A DNA stretch of 64,000 nucleotides, from assembly GCF_014323405.1 (NCBI RefSeq), contig NZ_JACRWE010000002.1, positions 1 through 64,000 on the forward strand. Direction: 5' to 3'. Each line of letters starts with the position of its first letter. Position 1 is the first letter of the stretch. The translations under genes and the position numbers were made by a program. Shown in pieces: positions 44,036-53,486 of the stretch. This DNA comes from Romboutsia faecis. GTDB lineage: Bacteria > Bacillota > Clostridia > Peptostreptococcales > Peptostreptococcaceae. Below the pieces are notes generated by a model. That model was not told the origin of the DNA. It ran no database searches and saw only the letters and a list, made by a program, of their open reading frames with translations.

Positions 44036-44761
44036 ATGAGCAAAAACAATGAGAATAAGATAATCCTTATTACCTGTATACTAACAGTTGGATTAGTAGG
44101 AGGATTTACATTATCTCAAGGGGAAGTTAAATTTAAAGTAAAAGATAACTATCAAAGTGAAGCGGCTACTAGTGAAGATATATTACAAGAGAATATAGAT
44201 CCATATTCAATAGTACGTACTTTAGAAGATGATGGAAATTTCACTATCATGGCATATCAGAATAAAGAACTTACTGATGATGATATTATAAGCTTAGTTA
44301 AATATGTTAAAAAAGAAAATAGCGATATCAAAGATAATTATAAGATCAATATATATTCTGATGAATCATCAGTAGATTTAGATGATAATAAGAACTTAGA
44401 ATTGGTAGTTAAAGTTGTGGATGAAGATAAGATTAGTGTAAATAAACGTTATTCTGATATAGATAATGAATCAGTCGAAGTTCCAGAGTATTCTTTAGTA
44501 TCAGTAAAAAATGTTTATGATGAAGAAAATAATAATGAAACATTAAAAACTAAGATAGATATAGTTTTAGAGGAAATGCAAAGTCCAAAAGAAGCTTTAT
44601 CTAAAATCAAAGCAATTGGAACGTATACTAGAGGCGTTAGAAGTACTTATGATATATTAAATATTATTGCGTATACTTCTGATGAAAAGAATGAGTACTG
44701 GGAGTATAGTGGGCATTATAAAAATGATATAGTATATGGAAGAGTGATTAATTTAAAATAA
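44036..44761 (+). CDS. Membrane-anchored or secreted protein of unknown function
   Basis: 241 aa. An N-terminal hydrophobic segment (residues ~8-28) is followed by an acidic extracellular domain rich in Asp, Glu, Asn and Lys, with beta-type stretches such as FTIMAYQNKELTDDDIISLVKYV. No lipobox, sortase motif or known domain. GGGGGAC precedes the ATG. It has its own terminator and lies beside the SipW/BsaA operon, so a matrix-related role is possible but unsupported. Confidence 0.65.
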   Translation: MSKNNENKIILITCILTVGLVGGFTLSQGEVKFKVKDNYQSEAATSEDILQENIDPYSIVRTLEDDGNFTIMAYQNKELTDDDIISLVKYVKKENSDIKDNYKINIYSDESSVDLDDNKNLELVVKVVDEDKISVNKRYSDIDNESVEVPEYSLVSVKNVYDEENNNETLKTKIDIVLEEMQSPKEALSKIKAIGTYTRGVRSTYDILNIIAYTSDEKNEYWEYSGHYKNDIVYGRVINLK

Positions 44762-44780
44762 AAAGATAGTTCCAAAAAAG

Positions 44781-44816
44781 AAATGGATGAACTCATATAG
44801 AGTTCATCCATTTTTA
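44781..44816 (+). terminator. Terminator after the 241-aa protein gene
   Basis: A 14-bp perfect stem (AAATGGATGAACTC with its complement) and TTTTT. Confidence 0.92.
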
Positions 44817-45045
44817 TGATTTGAAAGATATAATATATAGTCAAATATAACATGAGTACAGATAGTATATTTGGTATCAATTAAAATATCTATTTTCAGA
44901 AGATACTATACTTGAGAGTAATTTTTTGACGAATATAATACTAAAGTATTATGAAAATTGTGTTTTATAAATATACTAACGTGTAATACAAAATAAAGGT
45001 AAAAAATATTAGAATAATAGGGAGAAAAGGTAAGGGGAATAGAAT

Positions 45046-45570
45046 ATGAGTATAAAAAGGTTTTTTAATTATGTATGGAATATCATTTTTTATATATTTT
45101 TAATATCTGTGATAATAATTACAGTTATTTCTGTGAAAGGAAATAGCCAAAATGAGGCTATGTCAATATTTGGATACAGATTTTATACTGTATTAACAGG
45201 AAGTATGAGCCCTACTATGGGCAAGGGAACATTGGTTTTAGTAAAAGAAACGCCTATAGCAGATATACAAAAAGAAGATGTGATTACTTTTTATGATTTA
45301 TCAAGGACAAGTGTAACAACTCATAGAGTAAAAGAAGTATTACATGAGGATGGTGTAAAGTTTATTACACAAGGGGATGCAAATAATGCAGTAGATCCAA
45401 GGCCACTCGATTCAGAACTTGTTGTAGGTAAAGTTATATTTCATATACCTATAATAGGAGCGACCATGCAATTTATCAAATCTAATATAAAATTAGTATT
45501 AGCTATTTTAGTAATGTTAATAATTATGACATCATTTCAATATAGCCCAAAAAAGAAGCAAACTAATTAA
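45046..45570 (+). CDS. sipW: SipW-type (ER-type) signal peptidase I
   Basis: 174 aa with membrane segments at ~12-30 and ~140-160. The nucleophile is Ser53 in TGSMSPTM, and the usual lysine is replaced by His93 in TTHRV, the Ser/His dyad of SipW and eukaryotic signal peptidases. It removes signal peptides from TasA/BsaA-type matrix proteins, and the two BsaA-like genes plus three other exported proteins follow. GGGGAAT precedes the ATG. A TGACGAA at 44927-44933 could be a weak Spo0A site. Confidence 0.93.
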   Translation: MSIKRFFNYVWNIIFYIFLISVIIITVISVKGNSQNEAMSIFGYRFYTVLTGSMSPTMGKGTLVLVKETPIADIQKEDVITFYDLSRTSVTTHRVKEVLHEDGVKFITQGDANNAVDPRPLDSELVVGKVIFHIPIIGATMQFIKSNIKLVLAILVMLIIMTSFQYSPKKKQTN

Positions 45571-45619
45571 TCATAAATATAGTATTAAATAAAAAGATAT
45601 GTTGTGTGGAGGTGATAAA

Positions 45620-46267
45620 GTGAAATTAAGGAAAAGTGGGATTATAATTTGCCTAGTGTTGATGGGTAGTATTATATTAACTAAAAGTGGATGGGTATCC
45701 AATACATATGCAGCCATCAAAGAACTTTTAGATCCAAGTGACACAGTAGTAAATCATTTTGAAGGTGGCGTAGATATAGAAATAGAAGAAAATTTTGACG
45801 AAGAAGGCGCCAAAAATTGGGATGGAACACCATTTGTAAAAGAAGTAAAAGTAAAAAATAATAGTAAAACACCAGCACTTATAAGAGTAAGTATAGTTCC
45901 TACATGGCTTGATGAAGATAATAAACCATGGGCAGGAGATATAAATGCAATAGTTTTAAATAAAAATATTGTAAGTAACTCAAATGAAGAAGGTTGGATG
46001 GATGGTAGGGATGGATACTTTTACTATACAAAGGTACTAGATACAGGGGCTTATACTAATAAGACAATTATTGATAAAGTATCATTTGATATTAATAAGA
46101 TACCAGAGAATCAAAGAGATATTTATAAAAATAAAAAACTAATAGTTAATGTTAAATCAGAAGCTGTAGAAGCAACACAAAATGCGTATAATGCATCATG
46201 GATACAAATAAGCGAAGGAAAAACTAATCAAAATGTAATAACTATGTTAGAAAGCTTATGTAAATAA
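45620..46267 (+). CDS. SipW-dependent matrix-type secreted protein
   Basis: 215 aa, GTG start at 45620 right after GGAGGTGATAAA. Hydrophobic signal at residues ~5-30, followed by HFEGGVDIEIEENFDEEGA, like the post-signal part of the BsaA/TasA/camelysin group. VKVKNNSKTPALIRVSIVPTWLD corresponds to the BsaA beta-sandwich strand VQVKNEAGYNSLIRV. Shorter and more diverged than the two BsaA paralogues. Likely a minor matrix component or assembly partner. Confidence 0.75.
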   Translation: MKLRKSGIIICLVLMGSIILTKSGWVSNTYAAIKELLDPSDTVVNHFEGGVDIEIEENFDEEGAKNWDGTPFVKEVKVKNNSKTPALIRVSIVPTWLDEDNKPWAGDINAIVLNKNIVSNSNEEGWMDGRDGYFYYTKVLDTGAYTNKTIIDKVSFDINKIPENQRDIYKNKKLIVNVKSEAVEATQNAYNASWIQISEGKTNQNVITMLESLCK

Positions 46268-46335
46268 TACTTTATGAATAAAGAATAGTTTATATAAAAG
46301 TATTTTTATTAAATTTAAATAGGGGGGAAAGTAAA

Positions 46336-47085
46336 ATGCATAATAAAAAATTAAAAGGTTTAATGGGTGCGCTTGCTATATGTACAGTAATAGTAGGAGG
46401 AACATTTGCTTGGCTAGGAGCAAATGATAGTGTAATAAATAATTTTAAAATACAGGCATCAGAAAAAGGAGATATAGACATAGTAGAAGAGTTTGATAAA
46501 GAAGAAGCTGAAAAGATAAAAACAGGGGTAAATGTAGATAAAAAAGTTCAGGTTCAAAATAAATCTGATTACGATTCTCTTATAAGAGTTAACATAGAAA
46601 GACTATTCAAAGGTGAGAATGGAAATACTTTAAACAACTTAGATATTGAAAAAATAATACTTAATTATCTTGATGGAGCTATAATATCTGAAAGTGATAT
46701 AAAACTAGATGATCAAGGTGATGTTACTAACTTAAACGACGTTAAAGGAAAGTGGGTATTAGCAGAAAATAAATATTACTACATAGGAAATGTTGCTCCA
46801 GAAGGATATACGACTCAATTATTAGATATTGTTACTTTAGATCCTAGTATAGCAAGTAATCCTAACTATAAAGGTGTAGCATTTGATGTAATAGTAAATG
46901 CTGAAAGTGTTCAAAGTACAGTAGAAGCTATAACTGCTAACGGAGATACAGGTACAACAAATGAAAATGGATTTGGACTTGACGAAGTTAAGCATAAAAA
47001 TTTAGTAGCAGCATTAAAAGCTGTAGTAGGACAACCTTCAGAAAAAGGGAATCTGACTATAAATCCTACAGATTTAAATCAATAA
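46336..47085 (+). CDS. BsaA-family SipW-dependent biofilm matrix protein
   Basis: 249 aa. The N-terminus (MHNKKLKGLMGALAICTVIV then GGTFAWLGANDSV) is the long SipW-type signal with cleavage near the AWLGA stretch. The mature part has the KVQVQNKSDYDSLIRVNIERLF pattern and ends with FGLDEVKHKNLVAALKAVVG, shared with the second copy at 49972. BsaA proteins in clostridia polymerise into surface fibres of biofilm. GGGGGGAAAG precedes the ATG. Confidence 0.9.
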   Translation: MHNKKLKGLMGALAICTVIVGGTFAWLGANDSVINNFKIQASEKGDIDIVEEFDKEEAEKIKTGVNVDKKVQVQNKSDYDSLIRVNIERLFKGENGNTLNNLDIEKIILNYLDGAIISESDIKLDDQGDVTNLNDVKGKWVLAENKYYYIGNVAPEGYTTQLLDIVTLDPSIASNPNYKGVAFDVIVNAESVQSTVEAITANGDTGTTNENGFGLDEVKHKNLVAALKAVVGQPSEKGNLTINPTDLNQ

Positions 47086-47128
47086 TAATTGAGGATTAGA
47101 TTATAGGTAAAAATAGAGGAGTGATAAA

Positions 47129-47788
47129 GTGAATAAAAAGATAAAATCACTTATAACAACTGTTTCACTTCTTTCGATAATGACTATACAAGCAGAGGCG
47201 CTACATAAAGTGCCTCCTAATGTTGAGTTATTGGGGAATGCAGAGGGAATAGTATATGTACCTGGTGACGAGCCATTTTTATTTGGAGAGGATATGAGCC
47301 CAGGAGACAAAGTAACGAGAACATTAGAAATAAAAAATAAATATGATAAAGTATATGAGCTTTACATGCAAGCCGAAAGAGTAACACCTCCAGAAAAGTA
47401 TGATTTACTAGATGTTATTAATTTAAAAATATCTTATAAAGATGAAGTAATATATGAAGGACCGGTAAGTGGAGAAGATGGACTTACAGAAAATATAGAG
47501 CTAGGATTATTTGAACCAGGGGATGAAGAAAATTTAACTGCAGTAGCTGAGCTAGATCCGAGTGCAACAAATCCAGCATATTTGAACAAAACAGTTCAAG
47601 TGAATTGGATATTTACCGCACAGGCTAAAGAGTCATCTAAACCTATAGAACCAGAAGTTAATAATCCAAGTCAAAATAAGCCAAGTAATAGCACACCACA
47701 AACTGGAGATCAGGGTATATATGCATATCTTGCTTTAGGTGGAGCGAGTTTATTAGGATTATACAATATTCGAAGAAAAAAAGATTAA
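47129..47788 (+). CDS. Cell-wall-anchored protein with TPQTG sorting signal
   Basis: 219 aa, GTG start at 47129 after GAGGAGTGATAAA. A signal peptide (to about QAEA), an immunoglobulin-like ~130-residue domain (MSPGDKVTRTLEIKNKYDKV), a Pro/Ser/Asn linker, then TPQTGDQGIYAYLALGG and a RRKKD tail: a sortase signal. Within the SipW/BsaA operon it could attach matrix fibres to the wall via the class B sortase. No TasA-type signal. Confidence 0.87.
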   Translation: MNKKIKSLITTVSLLSIMTIQAEALHKVPPNVELLGNAEGIVYVPGDEPFLFGEDMSPGDKVTRTLEIKNKYDKVYELYMQAERVTPPEKYDLLDVINLKISYKDEVIYEGPVSGEDGLTENIELGLFEPGDEENLTAVAELDPSATNPAYLNKTVQVNWIFTAQAKESSKPIEPEVNNPSQNKPSNSTPQTGDQGIYAYLALGGASLLGLYNIRRKKD

Positions 47789-47819
47789 CGATGTCTAGTA
47801 CAAAGAGGTGATAATAAAC

Positions 47820-49919
47820 ATGAAAAAGATAAGTAAAAAAATATCGTCTTTATTGGTAGGATGCTTGACTTTAGGGATGTTATCTTCTCCACTTGCTACA
47901 GCAGAAACATCTACTCCAAAAGGATTTATTAAAACAGAATCTGGATTATATATAAAAAAGAGTGTCTCGAAAGTAGAAAATACTGATAATCAGTATAGAA
48001 TATCTTTTGATATAAGTGGTACTGCTCCAAAAGTAGCAATGCCTACTGCTGAGATTGTCTTAGTAATAGATAGATCAGGTAGTATGAAAGATACTGATAA
48101 AGAGCAGAAGATAACTAAGGTTAAAAATGCAGCTAAGAATTTTTGTAAAACTATATTAGATGGCAAGGGTGATAATGTAAAGATATCCATAGTATCTTAT
48201 GCATCATCTGCAAGTTTAGATATTAAATCAAGTAATAATTTGAATAATTTAAGTTCAAAAATAAATTATCTTAAAGCAGATGGAGGAACTAATACAGAAG
48301 AAGGTATAAAAGAAGCTAAGAATATTATTTCTAATATCAATGCAGATAAAAAATATGTTGTATTATTTACAGATGGATTACCGACGTATAATACATATTA
48401 TGCTGATAAGAACTATATGGATGAAGATGGTAATTATTATAAATATATGCCTAATCCGGATAAAAATTCAACTGATTTATTAAGATTAGGAAATAGAGGT
48501 AGTGCAACATACAATAATGATATAATGGCTGCTCAACGTGCTTATCATGATATAGTTGGTGGAACTGGTAAGATAGGAGGAATAGCACCAAGAAGATATT
48601 ATCAGAAAGTGAACAAAGATAGAGGCGGATATGAATATGATTCGAAAGATAATAAAGAATCACAAACAGAAGAACTAACATCAAAAGATATAAGTTCAAC
48701 TGCAGACCCAAATATAAAATTCTATACAATGGGCTTATTTACTAATTCTACTTATTCAATAAGAGAAGTTGCTGATAATATAGATGAATCGATTAATAAT
48801 TATAATGTAGGATCAACAGATGATGAATATGTAGAGCCTGTTAAAGAAGATACTACAAAAGAAATAGTAGATTTAACTGAAAATAAAGTCAATAAAGAAG
48901 ATATGGTAGAGGAAGAAGTTAAAATAGAAGAGATTAAACAAAGTAGAGCAAAGTATGACTTTAGTGGATTATCAAAATTTGATCCAGGTGAGTCGGATAT
49001 GGCAAAAAGTTTCTTGTATAGTATTCAAAATGCAGAAACTTCATTTGATAAATATGTAAATAACTATTATACATCAAGTACTGATGCAATGACAAATATA
49101 TTCAGCTCAATTGCTAAGGAAATATCAGGAGAATTAAATGCATATTTAGGAAAAGATGTAGTGATAAAAGATACTGTAACTGGAGACTTCAGCATAGTAG
49201 ATATAAACATAAATGACATACAAGGAATAGATAAAGATAAGATAAGTATAAATGGAAACAACATAGAATTTAATTTAGGTGATGTTGAGGATATAAATGA
49301 AGATTTATCAAATCCAGATAAAACAATTAGTTTTGTAATAGAAGTAAATGATCCGTATTTATTTGGAGAAGATATTCCTACAAATGTTAAAGCAGCTATA
49401 GACCATACAAATCCAATTAATCCTAATGAAAGATTTGAAAATGAGGAATTTAATATACCTCATGTAACTATAGACCCTAAAAAAGCAAAAATAACAGTAA
49501 AAAAGGTAGTTCAAAATCCTGATAATCTTACACCATCAGAAAATATGTCACAAGAAGTATTTCCTATTTTAATTCAGGGAAATGAGGAGCAGTATAGTGT
49601 AGGTTTAAAGGCAGATGAAACTGAAACTATGACTGTTTACTTAAAAGGCAATGAAACTAATATATCAAGTGAGTATGCTGAAAAGTACAAAGAAAATGAA
49701 AACTATAAATTCGATAAAAATTTAAATTTCTTAACAGTAGGAGGCTATAGTGTTAGCGAAATAGTACCGATGAATTATGAGTTAGTAAGTATAAGTAATC
49801 AGAATTTTAATATAAATAAAGACAATAACGAAATAAATATAGTTATAACTAATAAATGTATAAATGATAGGTATTTCCATGATAATCATGACAAAGCAAA
49901 TAAATTAGAGTTCAAATAA
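47820..49919 (+). CDS. Secreted VWA-domain protein
   Basis: 699 aa from the ATG at 47820 (AGAGGTGATAATAAAC upstream); a GTG at 47808 lies inside that site. Signal peptide ends near ATA (~27). A VWA domain (residues ~75-330) holds the metal-binding MIDAS DRSGSM (84-89) and GGTNTEEGI. A second beta domain follows, and a C-terminal Cna-B-like part (ITVKKVVQNPDN ... GYSVSEIVPMNYELVSISNQ). No sortase motif. In pilus-type systems such proteins are tip adhesins; here it may be the adhesive component of the matrix fibre. Confidence 0.88.
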   Translation: MKKISKKISSLLVGCLTLGMLSSPLATAETSTPKGFIKTESGLYIKKSVSKVENTDNQYRISFDISGTAPKVAMPTAEIVLVIDRSGSMKDTDKEQKITKVKNAAKNFCKTILDGKGDNVKISIVSYASSASLDIKSSNNLNNLSSKINYLKADGGTNTEEGIKEAKNIISNINADKKYVVLFTDGLPTYNTYYADKNYMDEDGNYYKYMPNPDKNSTDLLRLGNRGSATYNNDIMAAQRAYHDIVGGTGKIGGIAPRRYYQKVNKDRGGYEYDSKDNKESQTEELTSKDISSTADPNIKFYTMGLFTNSTYSIREVADNIDESINNYNVGSTDDEYVEPVKEDTTKEIVDLTENKVNKEDMVEEEVKIEEIKQSRAKYDFSGLSKFDPGESDMAKSFLYSIQNAETSFDKYVNNYYTSSTDAMTNIFSSIAKEISGELNAYLGKDVVIKDTVTGDFSIVDININDIQGIDKDKISINGNNIEFNLGDVEDINEDLSNPDKTISFVIEVNDPYLFGEDIPTNVKAAIDHTNPINPNERFENEEFNIPHVTIDPKKAKITVKKVVQNPDNLTPSENMSQEVFPILIQGNEEQYSVGLKADETETMTVYLKGNETNISSEYAEKYKENENYKFDKNLNFLTVGGYSVSEIVPMNYELVSISNQNFNINKDNNEINIVITNKCINDRYFHDNHDKANKLEFK

Positions 49920-49971
49920 TATAATTAATAAAATATTTAAAAATTATAATTGAAAATAATAGGGGGATAAT

Positions 49972-50712
49972 ATGCATAATAAAAAATTAAAAAGTGGAGT
50001 AGTAGCATTAGCTTTAGGAGCGGTATTAGTAGGAGGAACTTTTGCGTGGTTAGGTTCAACAGATAAGGTACAAAATATATTCTCAACAAAAGGTCCAGAT
50101 AGTTTTAAGAATGGTGTAGATATATATGAAAAATTTGAACAAAACTCAGTAGCAGAATCAGGAAAAGCTGTAGAGAAAGTAGTTCAAGTTAAAAATGAAG
50201 CTGGATATAACTCATTAATAAGAGTAACAATGAATGCAAACTTTGAAAAAGAGGGATTAGATAATAGTAAAATAGAACTTAATGAAGCAAATGTAATATC
50301 TGAAAATGATATAACATTCAATGAAGATGGAACAGTAAAGAATGGAGAAGGTAAGTGGGTTAAAGTAATTGAAGAAGGACAAACTTATTATTACTATGTA
50401 GGAAATGTAATAGCAGGTGGATTTACAGATAAAATATTAGATAGCGTTACTTTATCAGATACAGTATCTACTAATCCTAATTACATAGGGCAAACATTTA
50501 ATGTTGATATAGAAGCGTATAGTGTACAAAGTACATCAGAAGCAATAACTGATTCTACTGATGGAAAGGTAGAGCATGGAGCTACTGGAGCTCAAAAAGG
50601 GTTTGGTTTAGACAGTACAAAACATGTAAATCTAGTGAAAGCTCTGCAAGCTGTAGTTGATGAGGAAGCTACAACTTGTGAGGAAGATTATGAAACAAAA
50701 GAGACTAAATAA
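49972..50712 (+). CDS. BsaA-family SipW-dependent biofilm matrix protein (second copy)
   Basis: 246 aa. N-terminus MHNKKLKSGVVALALGAVLV followed by GGTFAWLGSTDKVQNIF, nearly identical in form to the protein at 46336. The mature part reads KVVQVKNEAGYNSLIRVTMNANF and FGLDSTKHVNLVKALQAVVD. A short acidic cysteine-containing tail (TCEEDYETKETK) is an addition. AGGGGGATAAT precedes the ATG. Last gene of the matrix operon; strong terminator follows. Confidence 0.9.
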   Translation: MHNKKLKSGVVALALGAVLVGGTFAWLGSTDKVQNIFSTKGPDSFKNGVDIYEKFEQNSVAESGKAVEKVVQVKNEAGYNSLIRVTMNANFEKEGLDNSKIELNEANVISENDITFNEDGTVKNGEGKWVKVIEEGQTYYYYVGNVIAGGFTDKILDSVTLSDTVSTNPNYIGQTFNVDIEAYSVQSTSEAITDSTDGKVEHGATGAQKGFGLDSTKHVNLVKALQAVVDEEATTCEEDYETKETK

Positions 50713-50761
50713 TTAATAATCATATGTTTTAAAATTAAACAGTAATACTAAAGTTGTATTT

Positions 50762-50799
50762 AAAAACGGTGAACTTTATAAAAGTTTACCGTTTTTTTT
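50762..50799 (+). terminator. Terminator of the matrix operon
   Basis: AAAAACGGTGAACTT pairs with AAGTTTACCGTTTTT (one G-U), followed by more T. Confidence 0.9.
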
Positions 50800-50923
50800 A
50801 TTTATTATTATAGTTTTGGGTTATTACTTTAATTATTCATTATAGATTATCATATCATATCAATAATAATAATATAGTATTTAATATAGATACAATTTTC
50901 AGGAAAAAGTAGGGGGGAGAACA

Positions 50924-51598
50924 GTGGAAAAAACAATTGACTTAAAAGAGTGTTTAAGCATTATAAAAAGCAAATGGAGGCTCATATCTATACTAATGAT
51001 AGTCTTTATGATAATTAGTGTGGCACTAAGCTTTTTTGTAATAGAACCTGTATATGAGACTAACACTACATTAATAGTAAATAAGAGTGAGGAATCAGAA
51101 AGTAAGACAATGACAGGAGATGAGTATAGCGTTGCTCAAAGATTAGCAGTAACATATGGAAAAATAATTACATCTAGAACTGTTATTAATGAAGTTATTA
51201 GATTATTAAATTTAAACATGACTTATGAAGAATTATCATCAAACATAAATGTGAGTACATTAGATGATACTCAAATTATAAATATATCAGTTCAAGATAG
51301 TAGTAAAACTAGAGCTATGAATATAGCAAATACGATACCTAAAGTATTTGGGAGGGAAGTTACTAGAATAACAACTACAAATGAAATAAAGGTAATAGAT
51401 AGAGCTATTGTCCCAAGTGACCATATAAAGCCAAATAAAGTGATATATATAGCAACAGGAATATTATTAGGTTTAGCAACAGGTATATTTTTAGTTCTTA
51501 TATCAGAATACATAGATACAAGAATAAAAAAACCAGAAGATATACAAAGGTATCTGAATATTCCTACTATTGGTGTAATACCTAAAGAAGAAGTTTAA
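50924..51598 (+). CDS. Wzz-type chain-length regulator / BY-kinase activator (second copy)
   Basis: 224 aa; GTG start at 50924 after AGGGGGGAGAAC. Two membrane segments (~20-40 and ~170-192) and the tail RIKKPEDIQRYLNIPTIGVI, which pairs with the kinase encoded 11 bases downstream. Clear paralogue of the protein at 11428, sharing ETNTTLIVNKSE and SRTVINEVI-type stretches. First gene of the second glycan locus. Confidence 0.93.
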   Translation: MEKTIDLKECLSIIKSKWRLISILMIVFMIISVALSFFVIEPVYETNTTLIVNKSEESESKTMTGDEYSVAQRLAVTYGKIITSRTVINEVIRLLNLNMTYEELSSNINVSTLDDTQIINISVQDSSKTRAMNIANTIPKVFGREVTRITTTNEIKVIDRAIVPSDHIKPNKVIYIATGILLGLATGIFLVLISEYIDTRIKKPEDIQRYLNIPTIGVIPKEEV

Positions 51599-51609
51599 GG
51601 AGGAAAAAT

Positions 51610-52350
51610 ATGAATTTATTCAGTTATAATAATCCTAATTCTAATATAGCAGAAGCATATAGACTAGTAAGAACAAATATAGAGTTTTCAAGTGTAGACA
51701 ATAATTTAAAAACTATATTATTAACAAGTGCAAATGCTAATGAAGGTAAAAGTACAGTAATATCAAATTTAGCAACGACTTTTGCTAATCTGGAAAATAA
51801 GAAAGTATTAATATTAGATTGTGATTTAAGAAATCCAAGTGTACACGAATTGTTTGGTTTGAAAAATATTAGAGGGATTTCAGACTTTCTTATAGGTAAA
51901 GTAGAAATAGAAGACTGCATACAAAAAACAATAATAAATGATTTGGATATAATATGTGGAGGAAAAATACCACCTAACCCATCTGAAATGCTTCAGTCAA
52001 ATAAAATGAGAAACTTTATAAATGAAATTAGAGAGTTATATGACTATATATTTATAGATACTCCACCAGTAGGGATAGTTACAGATGCAAGTATATTAGC
52101 TCAGTATACTGATGGAACAATAATACTAATTGGAAGTGAAGAAAGTAATATAGAATCTATAAGAATTGCCAAGCAAAGATTAGAAGATGTAAATGCGAAT
52201 ATTATTGGTGCAATACTTAATAAATTTAAAATAAATGGACGTGGATATGGTTACTATAATGACCTAGATAAAAGTAAGAAAAAGAAAAAGTATAGTCTAT
52301 TTAGAAATAAAATTAAGAAATTACCTAAAAAATCATATAATGGGGGATGA
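51610..52350 (+). CDS. CpsD/CapB-type bacterial tyrosine kinase (second copy)
   Basis: 246 aa. Walker A SANANEGKST, Walker A' LILDCDLRNP, Walker B YIFIDTPP, and a shorter tyrosine tail (GYGYYND) with a Lys-rich end (KKKKKYSLFRNKIKK). Paralogue of the kinase at 12117. It partners with the Wzz protein immediately upstream. AAGGAGGAAAAAT precedes the ATG; the next gene overlaps its stop region. Confidence 0.94.
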   Translation: MNLFSYNNPNSNIAEAYRLVRTNIEFSSVDNNLKTILLTSANANEGKSTVISNLATTFANLENKKVLILDCDLRNPSVHELFGLKNIRGISDFLIGKVEIEDCIQKTIINDLDIICGGKIPPNPSEMLQSNKMRNFINEIRELYDYIFIDTPPVGIVTDASILAQYTDGTIILIGSEESNIESIRIAKQRLEDVNANIIGAILNKFKINGRGYGYYNDLDKSKKKKKYSLFRNKIKKLPKKSYNGG

Positions 52351-52352
52351 AT

Positions 52353-53018
52353 ATGAAGAAAACGATAGACACATATAGAGATATTTTAAAAATAGAACAG
52401 ACAAAAGAAAAGAAATTATATTTAGCTACTAAGAGATTAATAGATATTATAGGGTCTTTATGTGGCTTAATATTATTGTCACCTTTATTTATTATCGTGT
52501 CTATATTAATTAAAATAGAAGATCCCAAGGGGAGTATTTTTTATTCTCAACAAAGAAATGGAAAATATGGAGAGGTTTTTAGGATGTATAAGTTCAGAAG
52601 TATGGTTCAAAATGCAGAGGAAATGCTTGATGAGCTAAAAAAATATAACGAACAAAGTGGACCAGTATTTAAAATTAAGAACGATCCAAGAGTCACAAAA
52701 ATAGGGAGATTTATACGTAGAACTAGTATTGATGAATTACCTCAATTGTTAAATGTATTAAAAGGAGAGATGAGTATTGTAGGACCAAGACCACCTATAC
52801 CAAGCGAAGTTGAAGAATATACATCGTATCAGTTACAGAGGCTTTTAGTAAAACCAGGACTTACTTGTTACTGGCAAGTCGGAGGTAGAAATAAAATTGA
52901 GTTTGATGAATGGGTTGAACTAGATATTAAATATATAAAGGAAAGAAACTTATGGATAGATGTGAAGTTAATATTAAAGACAGTATTTGTTTTATTTGGA
53001 GATAAGAATGCAAGCTGA
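52353..53018 (+). CDS. Initiating sugar-phosphate transferase (WbaP/CpsE-like C-terminal type)
   Basis: 221 aa from the second ATG at 52353, which is well spaced from GGGGG; an ATG at 52347 touches it. One membrane helix (~30-50), DPKGSIFYSQQRNG, YKFRSM, RTSIDELPQLLNVLKGEMSIVGPRPP, and LLVKPGLTCYWQVGGRN. It puts the first sugar phosphate onto undecaprenyl phosphate. Larger and different from the PglC-like enzyme at 15972 and more similar to hexose-phosphate transferases; the sugar is unknown. Confidence 0.92.
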   Translation: MKKTIDTYRDILKIEQTKEKKLYLATKRLIDIIGSLCGLILLSPLFIIVSILIKIEDPKGSIFYSQQRNGKYGEVFRMYKFRSMVQNAEEMLDELKKYNEQSGPVFKIKNDPRVTKIGRFIRRTSIDELPQLLNVLKGEMSIVGPRPPIPSEVEEYTSYQLQRLLVKPGLTCYWQVGGRNKIEFDEWVELDIKYIKERNLWIDVKLILKTVFVLFGDKNAS

Positions 53019-53036
53019 AAAGGACGGTGTATATAT

Positions 53037-53486
53037 ATGAAGATATGTTTTCCGACTTCTAGTGGTGGACATTTAACCCACTTACTTCAATTGAGAGATT
53101 GGTGGGAGAATGAGGAACGATTTTGGGTTACGTTTGAAAAAGCTGACTCAAAGTCTATATTAGAAGATGAAAAGAAATACTGGTGTTATTTTCCGACTAA
53201 TAGAAATATAAAAAACCTGATAAAAAACACGTTTTTAGCATTAAAGATATTAAGAAAAGAGAAACCAAATATTATAGTAAGCACAGGTGCAGCAGTGGCA
53301 ATACCGTTTTTCTTTATAGGAAAGTTATTTGGAATTAAACTTGTATATATAGAGGTTTACGATAGGATTGAAAAACCTACTATAACTGGAAAGTTGGTAT
53401 ATCATATAAGTGACTTATTTATAATTCAGTGGGAAGAGCAAAGAAAGTTTTATCCAAAAGGTAAGCTATTAGGAGGTATATTTTGA
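53037..53486 (+). CDS. Alg14-like glycosyltransferase subunit
   Basis: 149 aa. N-terminal SSGGHLTHLLQL is the Alg14/PssD glycine-rich motif; a hydrophobic stretch (VAIPFFFIGKLFGIKLVYIEV) anchors it to the membrane. It forms one half of a two-part GT with the next protein, to add the second sugar. The stop overlaps the TTG start of the partner gene. Confidence 0.9.
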   Translation: MKICFPTSSGGHLTHLLQLRDWWENEERFWVTFEKADSKSILEDEKKYWCYFPTNRNIKNLIKNTFLALKILRKEKPNIIVSTGAAVAIPFFFIGKLFGIKLVYIEVYDRIEKPTITGKLVYHISDLFIIQWEEQRKFYPKGKLLGGIF

